64,000 bases of DNA, from contig JAFZOW010000121.1 of NCBI GenBank assembly GCA_017552715.1, forward strand, positions 79,231 to 143,230. Direction: 5' to 3'. How positions within the stretch are numbered: the stretch's first letter is position 1; every line of letters begins with the position of its first letter. Positions 35,477 through 43,594 of the stretch are shown piece by piece. The position numbers were made by a program, and so were the translations under genes. Under the pieces are notes generated by a model. The model saw only the letters and a program-made list of their open reading frames with translations, was not told where the DNA came from and searched no databases. The stretch comes from Lachnospiraceae bacterium (GTDB lineage Bacteria > Bacillota > Clostridia > Lachnospirales > Lachnospiraceae).

Positions 35477-36472
35477 TTACGCTTCCTCGGAATAACCCGA
35501 CAGGAATTCGATATAGCGGCCGGTACCGATGGCCACGCAGGTCATGGGTTCGTCTGCCGTCATGGTATTGATATGGGTACGCTCTTCAATGAGCTCTTCC
35601 AGGCCGCGCAGCATGGCGCCGCCGCCGGTAAGCACGATACCGCGGTCTACGATATCCCCGGCCAGCTCGGGAGGAGTCTTCTCCAGCACGGCGCAGATGG
35701 TGTCCAGGATCTGGCCCGTGGTCTCCTTCAGGGCTTCCTGGGTCTCATCCGAAGATACACGAACGGTCTCGGGCAGACCCGTTACCAGATTACGCCCGCG
35801 TACATCCATATAGTCCACTTCGGTACGTTTGAAGGCCGTACCGATATTGATCTTGATATCTTCTGCCGTGCGGTCGCCCACCAGCAGATTATATTTCTTA
35901 CGCATATAACGTACGATGGCCTCGTCAAAATCATCCCCGGCCACCTTGATGGAGGCACTTTCCACGGTGCCGCCCAGGCTGATCACCGCCACGTCCGTGG
36001 TACCGCCGCCGATATCCACGATCATATTTCCCTGAGGCTTGGCGATATCGATACCCGCACCGATGGCTGCCGCGATAGGCTCCTCGATGATGGCCACCTT
36101 ACCGGCTCCTGCCTGGTAAGTGGCATCTTCCACGGCCTTCTTTTCCACCTCCGTGACCCCGCTGGGCACACAGACGGCGATACGAGGCTTACGGAAGGCC
36201 TTCTTGCCCATGGCTTTGGTCAGGAAGTACTTCATCATCTGCTCGGTTACCGTGTAATTGCTGATAACGCCCTGACGCAGCGGACGCACCGCCACGATGT
36301 TCCCGGGGGTACGTCCGATCATGAGACGTGCATCTTCCCCGATGGCTTTGATCTTATTTGTATCGCGGTCGAAAGCAACCACAGAGGGCTCCTTCAGTAC
36401 CACGCCTTTTCCCTTTATATATACCAGGATACTGGCTGTTCCCAGGTCGATCCCGATGTCCGAATTAGCCAT
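35477..36472 (-). CDS. mbl: Rod-shape actin-like protein (MreB/Mbl)
   Basis: The protein has 331 residues. Actin-fold motifs are IGIDLGTASILVYIKGKGVV (phosphate 1), VDIGGGTTDVAVISLGG (phosphate 2), EEPIAAAIGAGID and TGGGAMLRGLEELI. It forms membrane filaments that guide sidewall synthesis. The flhO-flhP neighbours make Mbl the likely paralogue, but MreB cannot be excluded. It has its own strong promoter (36517-36545). Confidence 0.93.
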   Translation of the reverse strand: MANSDIGIDLGTASILVYIKGKGVVLKEPSVVAFDRDTNKIKAIGEDARLMIGRTPGNIVAVRPLRQGVISNYTVTEQMMKYFLTKAMGKKAFRKPRIAVCVPSGVTEVEKKAVEDATYQAGAGKVAIIEEPIAAAIGAGIDIAKPQGNMIVDIGGGTTDVAVISLGGTVESASIKVAGDDFDEAIVRYMRKKYNLLVGDRTAEDIKINIGTAFKRTEVDYMDVRGRNLVTGLPETVRVSSDETQEALKETTGQILDTICAVLEKTPPELAGDIVDRGIVLTGGGAMLRGLEELIEERTHINTMTADEPMTCVAIGTGRYIEFLSGYSEEA

Positions 36473-36516
36473 ATATCAAAAAGCCCCTTTCAACGGTCAA
36501 AAAGTGTCCGGGAAAT

Positions 36517-36545
36517 ATTATATACGAAAAAGCTTCGATTTGCAA
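36517..36545 (-). promoter_or_regulatory. Promoter of the mreB/mbl gene
   Basis: On the minus strand there is TTGCAA, a 17-bp spacer and TATAAT, about 45 bp before the ATG at 36472. Confidence 0.7.
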
Positions 36546-36566
36546 AGTCTTTTTCAGAGAATTTTC

Positions 36567-37316
36567 TTAAGCTTCACTCTCCGCGGCTATCATAGCCTCA
36601 TAGGCTTCCAGCATCCGCTCCCGGACGATGTCCGGAAGATCCCGCCGCTGCTCCCTGTCCATAGCCCCCACATCAATGGGCGGAAGATACTGTATGTCCA
36701 CATGTGCCTTTTTCAGCAGAGGGATGTGATCCTCAAAGATGGCGGAACTCCCCCTGAGCACCACGGGAACGATCTTGCAGTCGCTCTTTTCGGCGATCTT
36801 GAAGCTTCCTCCGTGGAAGGGCAGCATGAGCTGCTCTTCTTCCTTGCGCCGTCTTGTCCCCTCCGGGAAGATGGCCATGGAAATGCCGTTCTTTATCTTC
36901 TCGGCACTGTCATTGATGGTCTTCATACCGGCCCGCAGGTCTTTACGGTCCAGGAACTCGCAGTGCAGCAGCTTCATCCACCAGGTAAGGGTAAAGAAAC
37001 GCAGCATTTCCTTCTTAGCCACGTATCCTGTGGGACGGGGCACCCTAATATAGGTAAGCAGTATGTCAAAATAGGAATTATGATTCAGGATATAGAGCAC
37101 CGCCTCATCCTTCGGCACATTTTCTTCCCCGCTGACCGTAGCTTTCGTTCCGGCGCAGAAAAGCACCACCCTGAAAGCCCAGTTCACGATGGCCAGACTC
37201 ACCACATCCCTGGCACGCCGGCTGAAAAGCCCGATGAGCAGCATCAAAGGCTGCAGGATCAGGGAAACCAGCAGAAACAGTACTACGAATATCAGTGTGA
37301 TTATCAGCCGGATCAT
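36567..37316 (-). CDS. plsC: 1-acyl-sn-glycerol-3-phosphate acyltransferase family protein
   Basis: The protein has 249 residues. Two N-terminal membrane segments lead to the acyltransferase domain with ILNHNSYFD (the NHxxxxD variant of the HX4D motif), DRKDLRAG, IFPEGTRRR and PFHGGSFKIAE. It adds the second acyl chain to lysophosphatidate in phospholipid synthesis. It overlaps the FAD protein gene by 4 bp and ends the wall/envelope operon. Confidence 0.9.
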   Translation of the reverse strand: MIRLIITLIFVVLFLLVSLILQPLMLLIGLFSRRARDVVSLAIVNWAFRVVLFCAGTKATVSGEENVPKDEAVLYILNHNSYFDILLTYIRVPRPTGYVAKKEMLRFFTLTWWMKLLHCEFLDRKDLRAGMKTINDSAEKIKNGISMAIFPEGTRRRKEEEQLMLPFHGGSFKIAEKSDCKIVPVVLRGSSAIFEDHIPLLKKAHVDIQYLPPIDVGAMDREQRRDLPDIVRERMLEAYEAMIAAESEA

Positions 37317-38686
37317 ATCTCTTCCCCTGTGATCACCCGGGCCACATGCACGCCGCTGGCGCTGGCATGGGACAGGGAATGGGTGATGCCGCTGCAGTCT
37401 CCGATGATAAAGAGACCCGGATGAAGGGTTTCCAGCTTCTCATTGATCTCTACTTCCATATTGTAGAACTTCACTTCCACACCGTAGAGCAGGGTATCGT
37501 CATTGGCCGTGCCCGGAGCGATCTTATCCAGCTTGTAGATCATCTCGATGATGCCGTCCAGGATACGCTTGGGCATCACAAGGCTTAAGTCTCCCGGGGT
37601 CGCGTTCAGTGTAGGCGTGATAAAGGCTTCGCTGATGCGGGAAGGCGTAGAGCGGTGTCCGGTGATCAGATCCCCGAAGCGCTGTACGATCACGCCGCCT
37701 CCCAGCATGTTGGAAAGACGGGCGATGCTCTCGCCGTAGCCGTTGCTGTCCTTGAAAGGCTGCGAAAAATGTTTCGCCACCAGCAGTGCAAAGTTGGTGT
37801 TCTCGGTCTGCTTCTCCGGGTCCTCGTAGCTGTGGCCGTTCACGGTCACTATGCCGTTGGTGTTCTCATTTACCACGGCCCCCTTGGGGTTCATGCAGAA
37901 GGTCCGCACCAGATCCCCGTACTTGGCGGTACGGTATACTATCTTGCTCTCGTAAAGCTCGTCGGTAAGATGGGCAAAAACGGCGGCCGGAAGCTCCACG
38001 CGAACGCCGATGTCCACACGGTTGCTCTTGGTGGGGATCTCCATCTCGTTGCAGACCGTCTCCATCCATTTGCTACCGCTGCGGCCGGCGCTGATGATGC
38101 ACTTTTCCCCGCTCACACGGAAGTCTTTTCCGCTGATCTCATACCCGCCGTCGATAAGCTTCACATGCTCTACCGGGGAAAGGAAATGAAAATCCACTTT
38201 ATCCTTCAGTTCCTCGTAAAGCTTCTCCAGCACAACATAGTTGATATCCGTTCCCAGATGCCGCACCGAAGCGTCCAGCAGATGCAGGTCGTTCTGCAGG
38301 CAGAGCTTTTTGATCTCGGTATTGGCGGTGGAATACAGCTTTGTCCCTTCCCCGCCGTGGCTTAAGTTGATCTCGTCCACATACTTCATCAGCTCGATGG
38401 CCCGGTTCTTTCCGATATATTCGTAAAGCGTGCCGCCGAACTGATTTGTTATATTATACTTTCCGTCGGAAAAAGCCCCGGCGCCGCCGAACCCGTTCAT
38501 GATGGAGCAGGGCTTGCAGCCGATGCAGCTCTTTACCTTTACCCCGTCGATGGGGCATTTACGCTTGTCCAGCGGGTTTCCCGTCTCGTATACGCCGATC
38601 TTCAGTCCCGGCTTAAGCTTTATAAGCTCATATGCGGAAAAGATACCGCCAGGTCCCGCTCCGATGATCAATACATCATAATCCAC
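37313..38686 (-). CDS. FAD-dependent dehydrogenase of the COG2509 type with a cysteine cluster
   Basis: The protein has 457 residues. DVLIIGAGPGGIFSAYELI is the FAD-binding loop. A cysteine group, KSCIGCKPCSIMNGFGGAGAF near residue 55, looks like a metal or cluster site. FIIGDCSGITHSLSHASASG near the end closes the FAD fold. These proteins are widespread in Firmicutes, and their substrate is unknown as far as I know. Here the gene overlaps murF by 11 bp and plsC by 4 bp, so it is fixed inside an envelope operon. Confidence 0.87.
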   Translation of the reverse strand: MDYDVLIIGAGPGGIFSAYELIKLKPGLKIGVYETGNPLDKRKCPIDGVKVKSCIGCKPCSIMNGFGGAGAFSDGKYNITNQFGGTLYEYIGKNRAIELMKYVDEINLSHGGEGTKLYSTANTEIKKLCLQNDLHLLDASVRHLGTDINYVVLEKLYEELKDKVDFHFLSPVEHVKLIDGGYEISGKDFRVSGEKCIISAGRSGSKWMETVCNEMEIPTKSNRVDIGVRVELPAAVFAHLTDELYESKIVYRTAKYGDLVRTFCMNPKGAVVNENTNGIVTVNGHSYEDPEKQTENTNFALLVAKHFSQPFKDSNGYGESIARLSNMLGGGVIVQRFGDLITGHRSTPSRISEAFITPTLNATPGDLSLVMPKRILDGIIEMIYKLDKIAPGTANDDTLLYGVEVKFYNMEVEINEKLETLHPGLFIIGDCSGITHSLSHASASGVHVARVITGEEI

Positions 38687-39929
38687 TTTGCATTTCCTCC
38701 ACTACCTTCTCAAAATGCATCCCGTGAGATGCCTTCACCAGTATCGTTTTGCCCGTAAAGTCAAGAGTTTTCAGAGCCCGGAGCAGTTCCTCCGTGCTCC
38801 CGTAATGTTCTGCGGCGATCCCTGTTTCCGAGGTATAGGCTTCCGCCATACGCTCCGAAAGCTTACCCACGGTGATCAGCCTTTCCACACCGGCCTTCCC
38901 GGCATAAGTCCCCACGGAGGCGTGCAGTTCGGCCTCTCCGCTCCCCAGTTCAAACATATCTCCCAGGATGCACACGCGTCCTGCGGGTGCCAGCCTTAAG
39001 AGCCTGTCAATGGAATAGCGCATGGAACTGGGATTGGCATTGTAGCAGTCATCGATGATGGTAAAGCTGCCGCAGTCGATCCGGCGTCCCCGTCCCGGCA
39101 GGGGTTTGATCTCCTCCAGTCCCTCCCGGATCTGTTCCTCCGTAAGACCAAGATACTTTCCAACCGCTTCCGCTGCGGGGCACTCCCCTCCGAAAGGGAT
39201 GATGTTCTTCCTCTGCACGGTACGCAGCTTCGGATCGTCCCGGTTCAGGAATACGGGGGCGTCATCCTCCATGGATTCAAAGATCTCACTCTTGGCGCGA
39301 AGCACCCCGTCCAGATCCCCCAGCGCCTCCAGATGGCATTCACCTATGGCGGTGATCACAGCCATGTCGGGCTGCACCAGCCGTGTCAGCCGGCTCATCT
39401 CGCCGAAGTGATTGATCCCCATCTCCACCACAGCCATCTCATCTTCCGGCTGTATCCTTAAGAGTGTCAGGGGCACACCGATCTCGTTATTGAAATTCCC
39501 CTCCGTGGCACAGACCTTATACTTTTTCCGAAGAACACTGGCGATCTGCTCCTTGGTGGTGGTCTTTCCAACACTTCCGGTAACTCCGATGATCTTCGCC
39601 GTAAGCTGTGTTCGGTAATAAGCTGCCAGTTCCGTCAGGGCCCTGAAGCTGTCTTCTACCCTGATGCAGCATCCCGGCACGTCTTCGGGCACTTTTTCAC
39701 AGATCACAGCCAGAGCCCCGGCATCAAAAACCTGGGGGATAAAGCTGTGGCCGTCCACCCGCTCTCCTCTTGTGGCTATGAATACCCCGTCCGGCTGTAT
39801 CTTCCAGGAATCGATCACCACACAGCGGGCTTCCCGCTTTTCGGCACCGGCTGTTTCAGCGGTCTTTTTCCCGGGAAAGATCTCCCCGTGGCAGACCTCA
39901 GCCATCTTTTCTATCGTTAATCCCGTCAT
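38676..39929 (-). CDS. murF: UDP-N-acetylmuramoyl-tripeptide--D-alanyl-D-alanine ligase
   Basis: The protein has 417 residues from the ATG at 39929, which overlaps the ddl stop in an ATGA. The Mur-ligase ATP loop is GVTGSVGKTTTKEQI, with NNEIGVPLTLL, EMGINHFGEMS and DDCYNANPSSM. The N-terminal part (FIATRGERVDGHSFI) binds the UDP-sugar substrate. It adds D-Ala-D-Ala to the peptidoglycan precursor in the cytoplasm. Its substrate is made by the ddl product encoded just upstream. Confidence 0.93.
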   Translation of the reverse strand: MTGLTIEKMAEVCHGEIFPGKKTAETAGAEKREARCVVIDSWKIQPDGVFIATRGERVDGHSFIPQVFDAGALAVICEKVPEDVPGCCIRVEDSFRALTELAAYYRTQLTAKIIGVTGSVGKTTTKEQIASVLRKKYKVCATEGNFNNEIGVPLTLLRIQPEDEMAVVEMGINHFGEMSRLTRLVQPDMAVITAIGECHLEALGDLDGVLRAKSEIFESMEDDAPVFLNRDDPKLRTVQRKNIIPFGGECPAAEAVGKYLGLTEEQIREGLEEIKPLPGRGRRIDCGSFTIIDDCYNANPSSMRYSIDRLLRLAPAGRVCILGDMFELGSGEAELHASVGTYAGKAGVERLITVGKLSERMAEAYTSETGIAAEHYGSTEELLRALKTLDFTGKTILVKASHGMHFEKVVEEMQSGL

Positions 39930-40951
39930 TTCCGCATCGATACCTCGATCACTTTCTCGCAAAGCTCACCGAAGTTCATCCCCACTGCCGCCGCTTCCTG
40001 AGGGATCAGGCTGGTAGGGGTCATGCCCGGGATCGTATTGGCTTCCAGGCAGTAGAAGTTTCCTTCCCTGTCCATCATAAAATCCATACGCACATATGCC
40101 GACAGCCGCAGAGCCTTCCAGGCCTGTACGGCCATGGCCTGCATACGCTTTGTATCCTCTTCGCTTATGGGAGCGGGACAGATCTCGTTGGTGCAGCCGG
40201 CCTGATATTTGTTCCGGTAATCATAGGTGCCCACGTTGGGGATGATCTCCACCGGCGGCAGGGGGTTCCCGTCGATCAGGCCACAGGTGAACTCCCGTCC
40301 TTCGATGCGTTTTTCGATCACGATATGAACATCCAGCTGCGATGCGCATTTCACGGCCTGCCTCAGTTCCTCATCATTATTTACGAAATAAGTTCCTACG
40401 GTGGATCCGCCGTTGGCTGCTTTCACCACCGCGGGATAATCCGTCCATTCCGGCTCTTCTCCGGGGAAAAGCTCCCGTCCGGGAGGAACCTGTATCCCTG
40501 CCGTTTTCATGACCGCACGGCTTAAGCATTTGTCCATGCAAAGAGCCGAAGAAACATAGTCCGTTCCGGTATAGGGAATGCCGTTCAGTTCAAAGAGCGC
40601 CTGCAGCCGTCCGTCCTCACCTCCGGCACCGTGCAGGGCCAGAAAGACCACATCAGCCCTGCGGCAGATCTTTAATACCTTCGGCCCCAGATAATACTTG
40701 TCCGCATCCATACGCATGGCTTTTATCTCTGCCAGGTCCGGGCATTCCTCTCCGATATCGGGTATCCCTTCCGCCCAGTCCTTATCCAGGGAAAACACTT
40801 CATCCGGATCCGCATCGGGCAATCCCAGAAAGACATCCAGAAGTACCACCTGATGCCCCCGTTCCTTCAGTGCCTTGTAAACTTCTCTTCCGCTCACCAG
40901 CGAGACTTCTCTTTCCGTACTGATCCCGCCTGCCAAAATACAAATCTTCAT
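39926..40951 (-). CDS. ddl: D-alanine--D-alanine ligase
   Basis: The protein has 341 residues from the ATG at 40951, one base after the upstream stop and behind GGTGGAG. The longer frame to 41026 is not needed. ATP-grasp features include ILAGGISTEREVSLVSG, ALHGAGGEDG, MDKCLSRAVMKTAG, VVKAANGGSTVG, REFTCGLIDG and CLEANTIPGMTPTSLIPQ. It joins two D-alanines for peptidoglycan synthesis. I did not find a feature that clearly marks a D-lactate or D-serine variant. Confidence 0.92.
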   Translation of the reverse strand: MKICILAGGISTEREVSLVSGREVYKALKERGHQVVLLDVFLGLPDADPDEVFSLDKDWAEGIPDIGEECPDLAEIKAMRMDADKYYLGPKVLKICRRADVVFLALHGAGGEDGRLQALFELNGIPYTGTDYVSSALCMDKCLSRAVMKTAGIQVPPGRELFPGEEPEWTDYPAVVKAANGGSTVGTYFVNNDEELRQAVKCASQLDVHIVIEKRIEGREFTCGLIDGNPLPPVEIIPNVGTYDYRNKYQAGCTNEICPAPISEEDTKRMQAMAVQAWKALRLSAYVRMDFMMDREGNFYCLEANTIPGMTPTSLIPQEAAAVGMNFGELCEKVIEVSMRK

Positions 40952-40952
40952 C

Positions 40953-42269
40953 TCACTCCACCTGTACATAACGAATGTCGATCCTGGACAGTACCACCGC
41001 CAGCACCGAACCATAGTATAATTCATTCCCGGCCTCTTTGCAAATCACCCCTCTCTCCGTCACAAAAGAGGCAGACCCGGGATTCCTTCCGAAGAGGTAA
41101 TGCACCTTTTCCCTTATGGCGTTACGGTACTCGCGGTTGGTAACAATACCGTTTACCCAGGTGAGCAGCTGTGCATCCTCAAGTATCTCAATGGGATCCT
41201 CACCGCCGGCCAGCCAGGGATCATCCCTTACGGCCCGGCTGATCTCCTGCGCCCGGCTCATGATCTCACTCATGATCTGCTCACACTGCACGCGGTCCGC
41301 CCCCCTTTCCGAAGAAAGGTAAGCGATGTCCCCCCAGAGTACGGGATCCACGGGTCCCACCCTTTCCCCGCTCCTGGGAGCGCCGTTCTTCAAAAGATTC
41401 CGCAGCGTATCTCTGTAGCTGTCCTTACCGCTGCTGCGCAAAAGCTCCGCATTCAGCATATACCAGGCACTGTCGGCAATATCCTTTCGCTTTCCGGAAA
41501 GCCGCTCTGCCGTAAGCTCCGCCGCCTTAAGACACTGTGCCGAAAAGGCCTTATCCTCCGCAGCTGTCATATCCGAATATCGTGCAAGAGCTACAGCAAG
41601 GAGGATCTCCGTATCCGTGTCTGCCTCCGTGCCGGAAGCAGCGCTTTCATCCTGCAGGGACAGCAGCCATTCCACAGCGCCCTTCAGTTCCGACGGCAGC
41701 GTTCCGTATCGTTCCGGAGCAAACTCGGCCACCTGCAGGAGATTTAAGAGTATGGAGGCCGTCAGCTGCGCATCCCGGGTCTCTTCGGAATTCAGCGTAT
41801 CCAGATAAGCATCCAGCCAGCCCTCATAGATCCCCTCCTTTACGGAAAAAGGATAGGAATAGCCGATCTCGTCGCAGTACAGGATATAATCTCCCTCCTG
41901 CTCAAGCTCACTTAAATCCGCCCGGAAGATCTCTTCCGTATCTTCCCTTTTCCGCAGAGTCCCGCGGCTGATCTCTTCCCCGCTGGCGGCATCCAGAAGG
42001 GCATATTCCCCGCTCAGTTCCCTGCCCACAAAAACAGCATACTTCTCTTCTCCGGGTTCATAGCCGCATAGCACGGTTTTGATCCCGGGGATATTTTCCG
42101 GCACGGCATAGCTTAAGTCCTCAGGAGGCAGGTTTTCCTCTTCCTCTTTATAGGGCACCTCGGCCAGAACCGTATCGGCGAGGCTCTGCTCTTCCGTTGC
42201 AGCTTTCCGGCCGCCGCAGGCGGTCAGCAGACTGAATATCAGGATGTATAAGATCGTTCTTTTCTTCAT
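40953..42269 (-). CDS. Lipoprotein with cellulase-N (Ig-like) domain and a shortened GH9-like domain
   Basis: The protein has 438 residues. The signal peptide ends in lipobox LTAC (Cys18). Residues about 55-145 look like the Ig-like domain that precedes GH9 cellulases. The helical remainder ends HYLFGRNPGSASFVTERG and then NELYYGSVLAVVLSRI, the GH9 C-terminal signature with the catalytic Glu in NE. The N-terminal catalytic DAGD motif is absent; only ETRDAQL stands there, and the domain is about 150 residues too short. It may be a binding or wall-linked relic. It heads the ddl-murF operon with a 1-bp gap. Confidence 0.75.
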   Translation of the reverse strand: MKKRTILYILIFSLLTACGGRKAATEEQSLADTVLAEVPYKEEEENLPPEDLSYAVPENIPGIKTVLCGYEPGEEKYAVFVGRELSGEYALLDAASGEEISRGTLRKREDTEEIFRADLSELEQEGDYILYCDEIGYSYPFSVKEGIYEGWLDAYLDTLNSEETRDAQLTASILLNLLQVAEFAPERYGTLPSELKGAVEWLLSLQDESAASGTEADTDTEILLAVALARYSDMTAAEDKAFSAQCLKAAELTAERLSGKRKDIADSAWYMLNAELLRSSGKDSYRDTLRNLLKNGAPRSGERVGPVDPVLWGDIAYLSSERGADRVQCEQIMSEIMSRAQEISRAVRDDPWLAGGEDPIEILEDAQLLTWVNGIVTNREYRNAIREKVHYLFGRNPGSASFVTERGVICKEAGNELYYGSVLAVVLSRIDIRYVQVE

Positions 42270-42297
42270 AAACGTCTAATGATATTTCCCTCACAGT

Positions 42298-42327
42298 AAA
42301 AAAGGGGCGGTTTTTACACCGCCCCCA
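42298..42327 (-). terminator. Terminator after the EF-hand protein gene
   Basis: GGGGCGGT and ACCGCCCC form an 8-bp stem and are followed by TTTTTT on the minus strand. It separates the EF-hand gene from the wall operon. Confidence 0.85.
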
Positions 42328-42378
42328 AGTGTACCATATTTCAGGAAGAAGGACAAATAGATTCGCCCTGCCCTGAAG

Positions 42379-43389
42379 CTATGCCCGTAAAGCCACTCCC
42401 TGCTTTACCAGATCCAGATGCTGTACACTGCCGGCCATCCCGTTCTCGTACAGGAATACGCCGCTTTTCTGTATCCGGGCCTTCGTATGGTTTCCCCTGT
42501 CTGTCAGGTCGAATCGGGTATCGACATGGTTTAAGCATATCGCTCCCACACCCGCTTCATTTAAATTCAGGAGCTTCTCCGTACCGTCTGCCTCCGTCAC
42601 CCAGATCTTCAGTTTTTCAAACACTTCATCCGCTTCATCGATCCAGCCGTTTCCGTCTTTATCGTACACCGCCAGATCAGCAAAGCCGTTACCGCTCTTC
42701 GTACCGAAAAGCTCGCTGCCGTCATTTACTTTACCGTCACCGTTTTTATCCAGAGCAAGGAAGCCGCTGCCGGAGCCGAGACGCGATATCTCATCCACTA
42801 TTCCGTCCGCATCCAGGTCAAAGCGTATCTTCTGCTCGGATACCTCAGCCATATTGCCGTCCAGGTTGATCACCAGGGGATCGCACAAAAGCGCCAGAGG
42901 ATCTGCAACGTATTCGGCACTCTCCTCTATGGTCTGTGCAAAACTCCGGCTCATACTAAGGTTCAGATCAAAGTCGATCTCTCTTCCGTCTGCCGTACAC
43001 ACACGCCCGGTGGTGGTAAAATTTGTTTCCTCGTATTCCTCAAAAGAAGAATACCGACTGTAACGCAGGATCCCGCCTCCGCTCCCGCCGCCCGTCTCTC
43101 CGTAATCCGTTCCGAAAAAGATACGGTGCAGGCGGTTTAAAAACTGCAGGAGCATCTGTCTGCGCAGCTCCTCATACTGCTTAAGCGGATCCACCTCATT
43201 TGTTTTTCCGGCTTTGGCGGCACTTTTGGTATTCAGAAAATACCGAAAGCTCCCCAGGCCTCCCGCAACGCTCTCGCCTTCCGAGCGCTGCAGACTGTTC
43301 TGCGCCCAGCCGGCCAGCTGAAGCTGTATGCTCCTGGCCTCATAGCTGCGCGTGCCTCTCATCTCGGTCTGAGAGGAAGTAATGATCAT
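42379..43389 (-). CDS. EF-hand-like calcium-binding protein of unknown function
   Basis: The protein has 336 residues from the ATG at 43389, with AGGGGGAT close upstream. An in-frame extension to 43461 would run into a folded leader and is rejected. Three calcium loops lie at about 205-275: DLDADGIVDE, DKNGDGKVNDGSE and DKDGNGWIDEADE. They sit in a domain (DPLVINLDGN, GSGFLALDKNG, GFADLAVYDKDG, NLNEAGVGAICL) that I know from large secreted RTX-like proteins, here almost alone. There is no signal peptide. A long N-terminal region of unknown type precedes it. Confidence 0.78.
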   Translation of the reverse strand: MIITSSQTEMRGTRSYEARSIQLQLAGWAQNSLQRSEGESVAGGLGSFRYFLNTKSAAKAGKTNEVDPLKQYEELRRQMLLQFLNRLHRIFFGTDYGETGGGSGGGILRYSRYSSFEEYEETNFTTTGRVCTADGREIDFDLNLSMSRSFAQTIEESAEYVADPLALLCDPLVINLDGNMAEVSEQKIRFDLDADGIVDEISRLGSGSGFLALDKNGDGKVNDGSELFGTKSGNGFADLAVYDKDGNGWIDEADEVFEKLKIWVTEADGTEKLLNLNEAGVGAICLNHVDTRFDLTDRGNHTKARIQKSGVFLYENGMAGSVQHLDLVKQGVALRA

Positions 43390-43540
43390 AAATCCCCCTG
43401 TCTTCGCAGGTATCATCGTGTGCTTTCGCTCCGTCTCGGGCACGCAGATTGCCCACGACAATGTTATTCAGTCTCGCAGGTGCAGGGCCCCGGGATCAGT
43501 GAAGATCCATATCAACACACCTGCGGACTGTAACTTGTAT
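43390..43540 (-). promoter_or_regulatory. Folded leader of the EF-hand gene with alternative pairing partners
   Basis: Minus-strand order: CGCAGGTG (43518-43525), an inner GGATC/GATCC hairpin, CACCTGCG (43475-43482), a GGGCA/TGCCC hairpin inside TCGTG/CACGA arms, then ACCTGCG (43405-43411) about 15 bases before the start codon. The first strand can pair with either of the two later strands, so two exclusive folds are possible. No known riboswitch class is recognised. Confidence 0.45.
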
Positions 43541-43555
43541 ATCGGAAAAAAGGTC

Positions 43556-43583
43556 AAAAAAATAAAGGGGGCACAGCCCCCTT
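43556..43583 (-). terminator. Terminator after the TPR/MORN protein gene
   Basis: AAGGGGGC and GCCCCCTT form an 8-bp stem with an ACA loop. On the minus strand TATTTTTTT follows. Confidence 0.85.
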
Positions 43584-43594
43584 AAAAAAGCTCA

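Noticed and set aside
42379-43461. Longer start of the EF-hand protein at 43461
   Set aside because: The extension runs through folded leader sequence, while the ATG at 43389 has a good SD.
43390-43540. c-di-GMP, c-di-AMP or folate riboswitch in front of the EF-hand gene
   Set aside because: The conserved core sequences of these classes are not present, so only an unnamed structured leader is reported.
43510-43580. Sigma-28 flagellar promoter (CCGATAT) upstream of the EF-hand gene
   Set aside because: The matching TAAA -35 at the right distance is missing.
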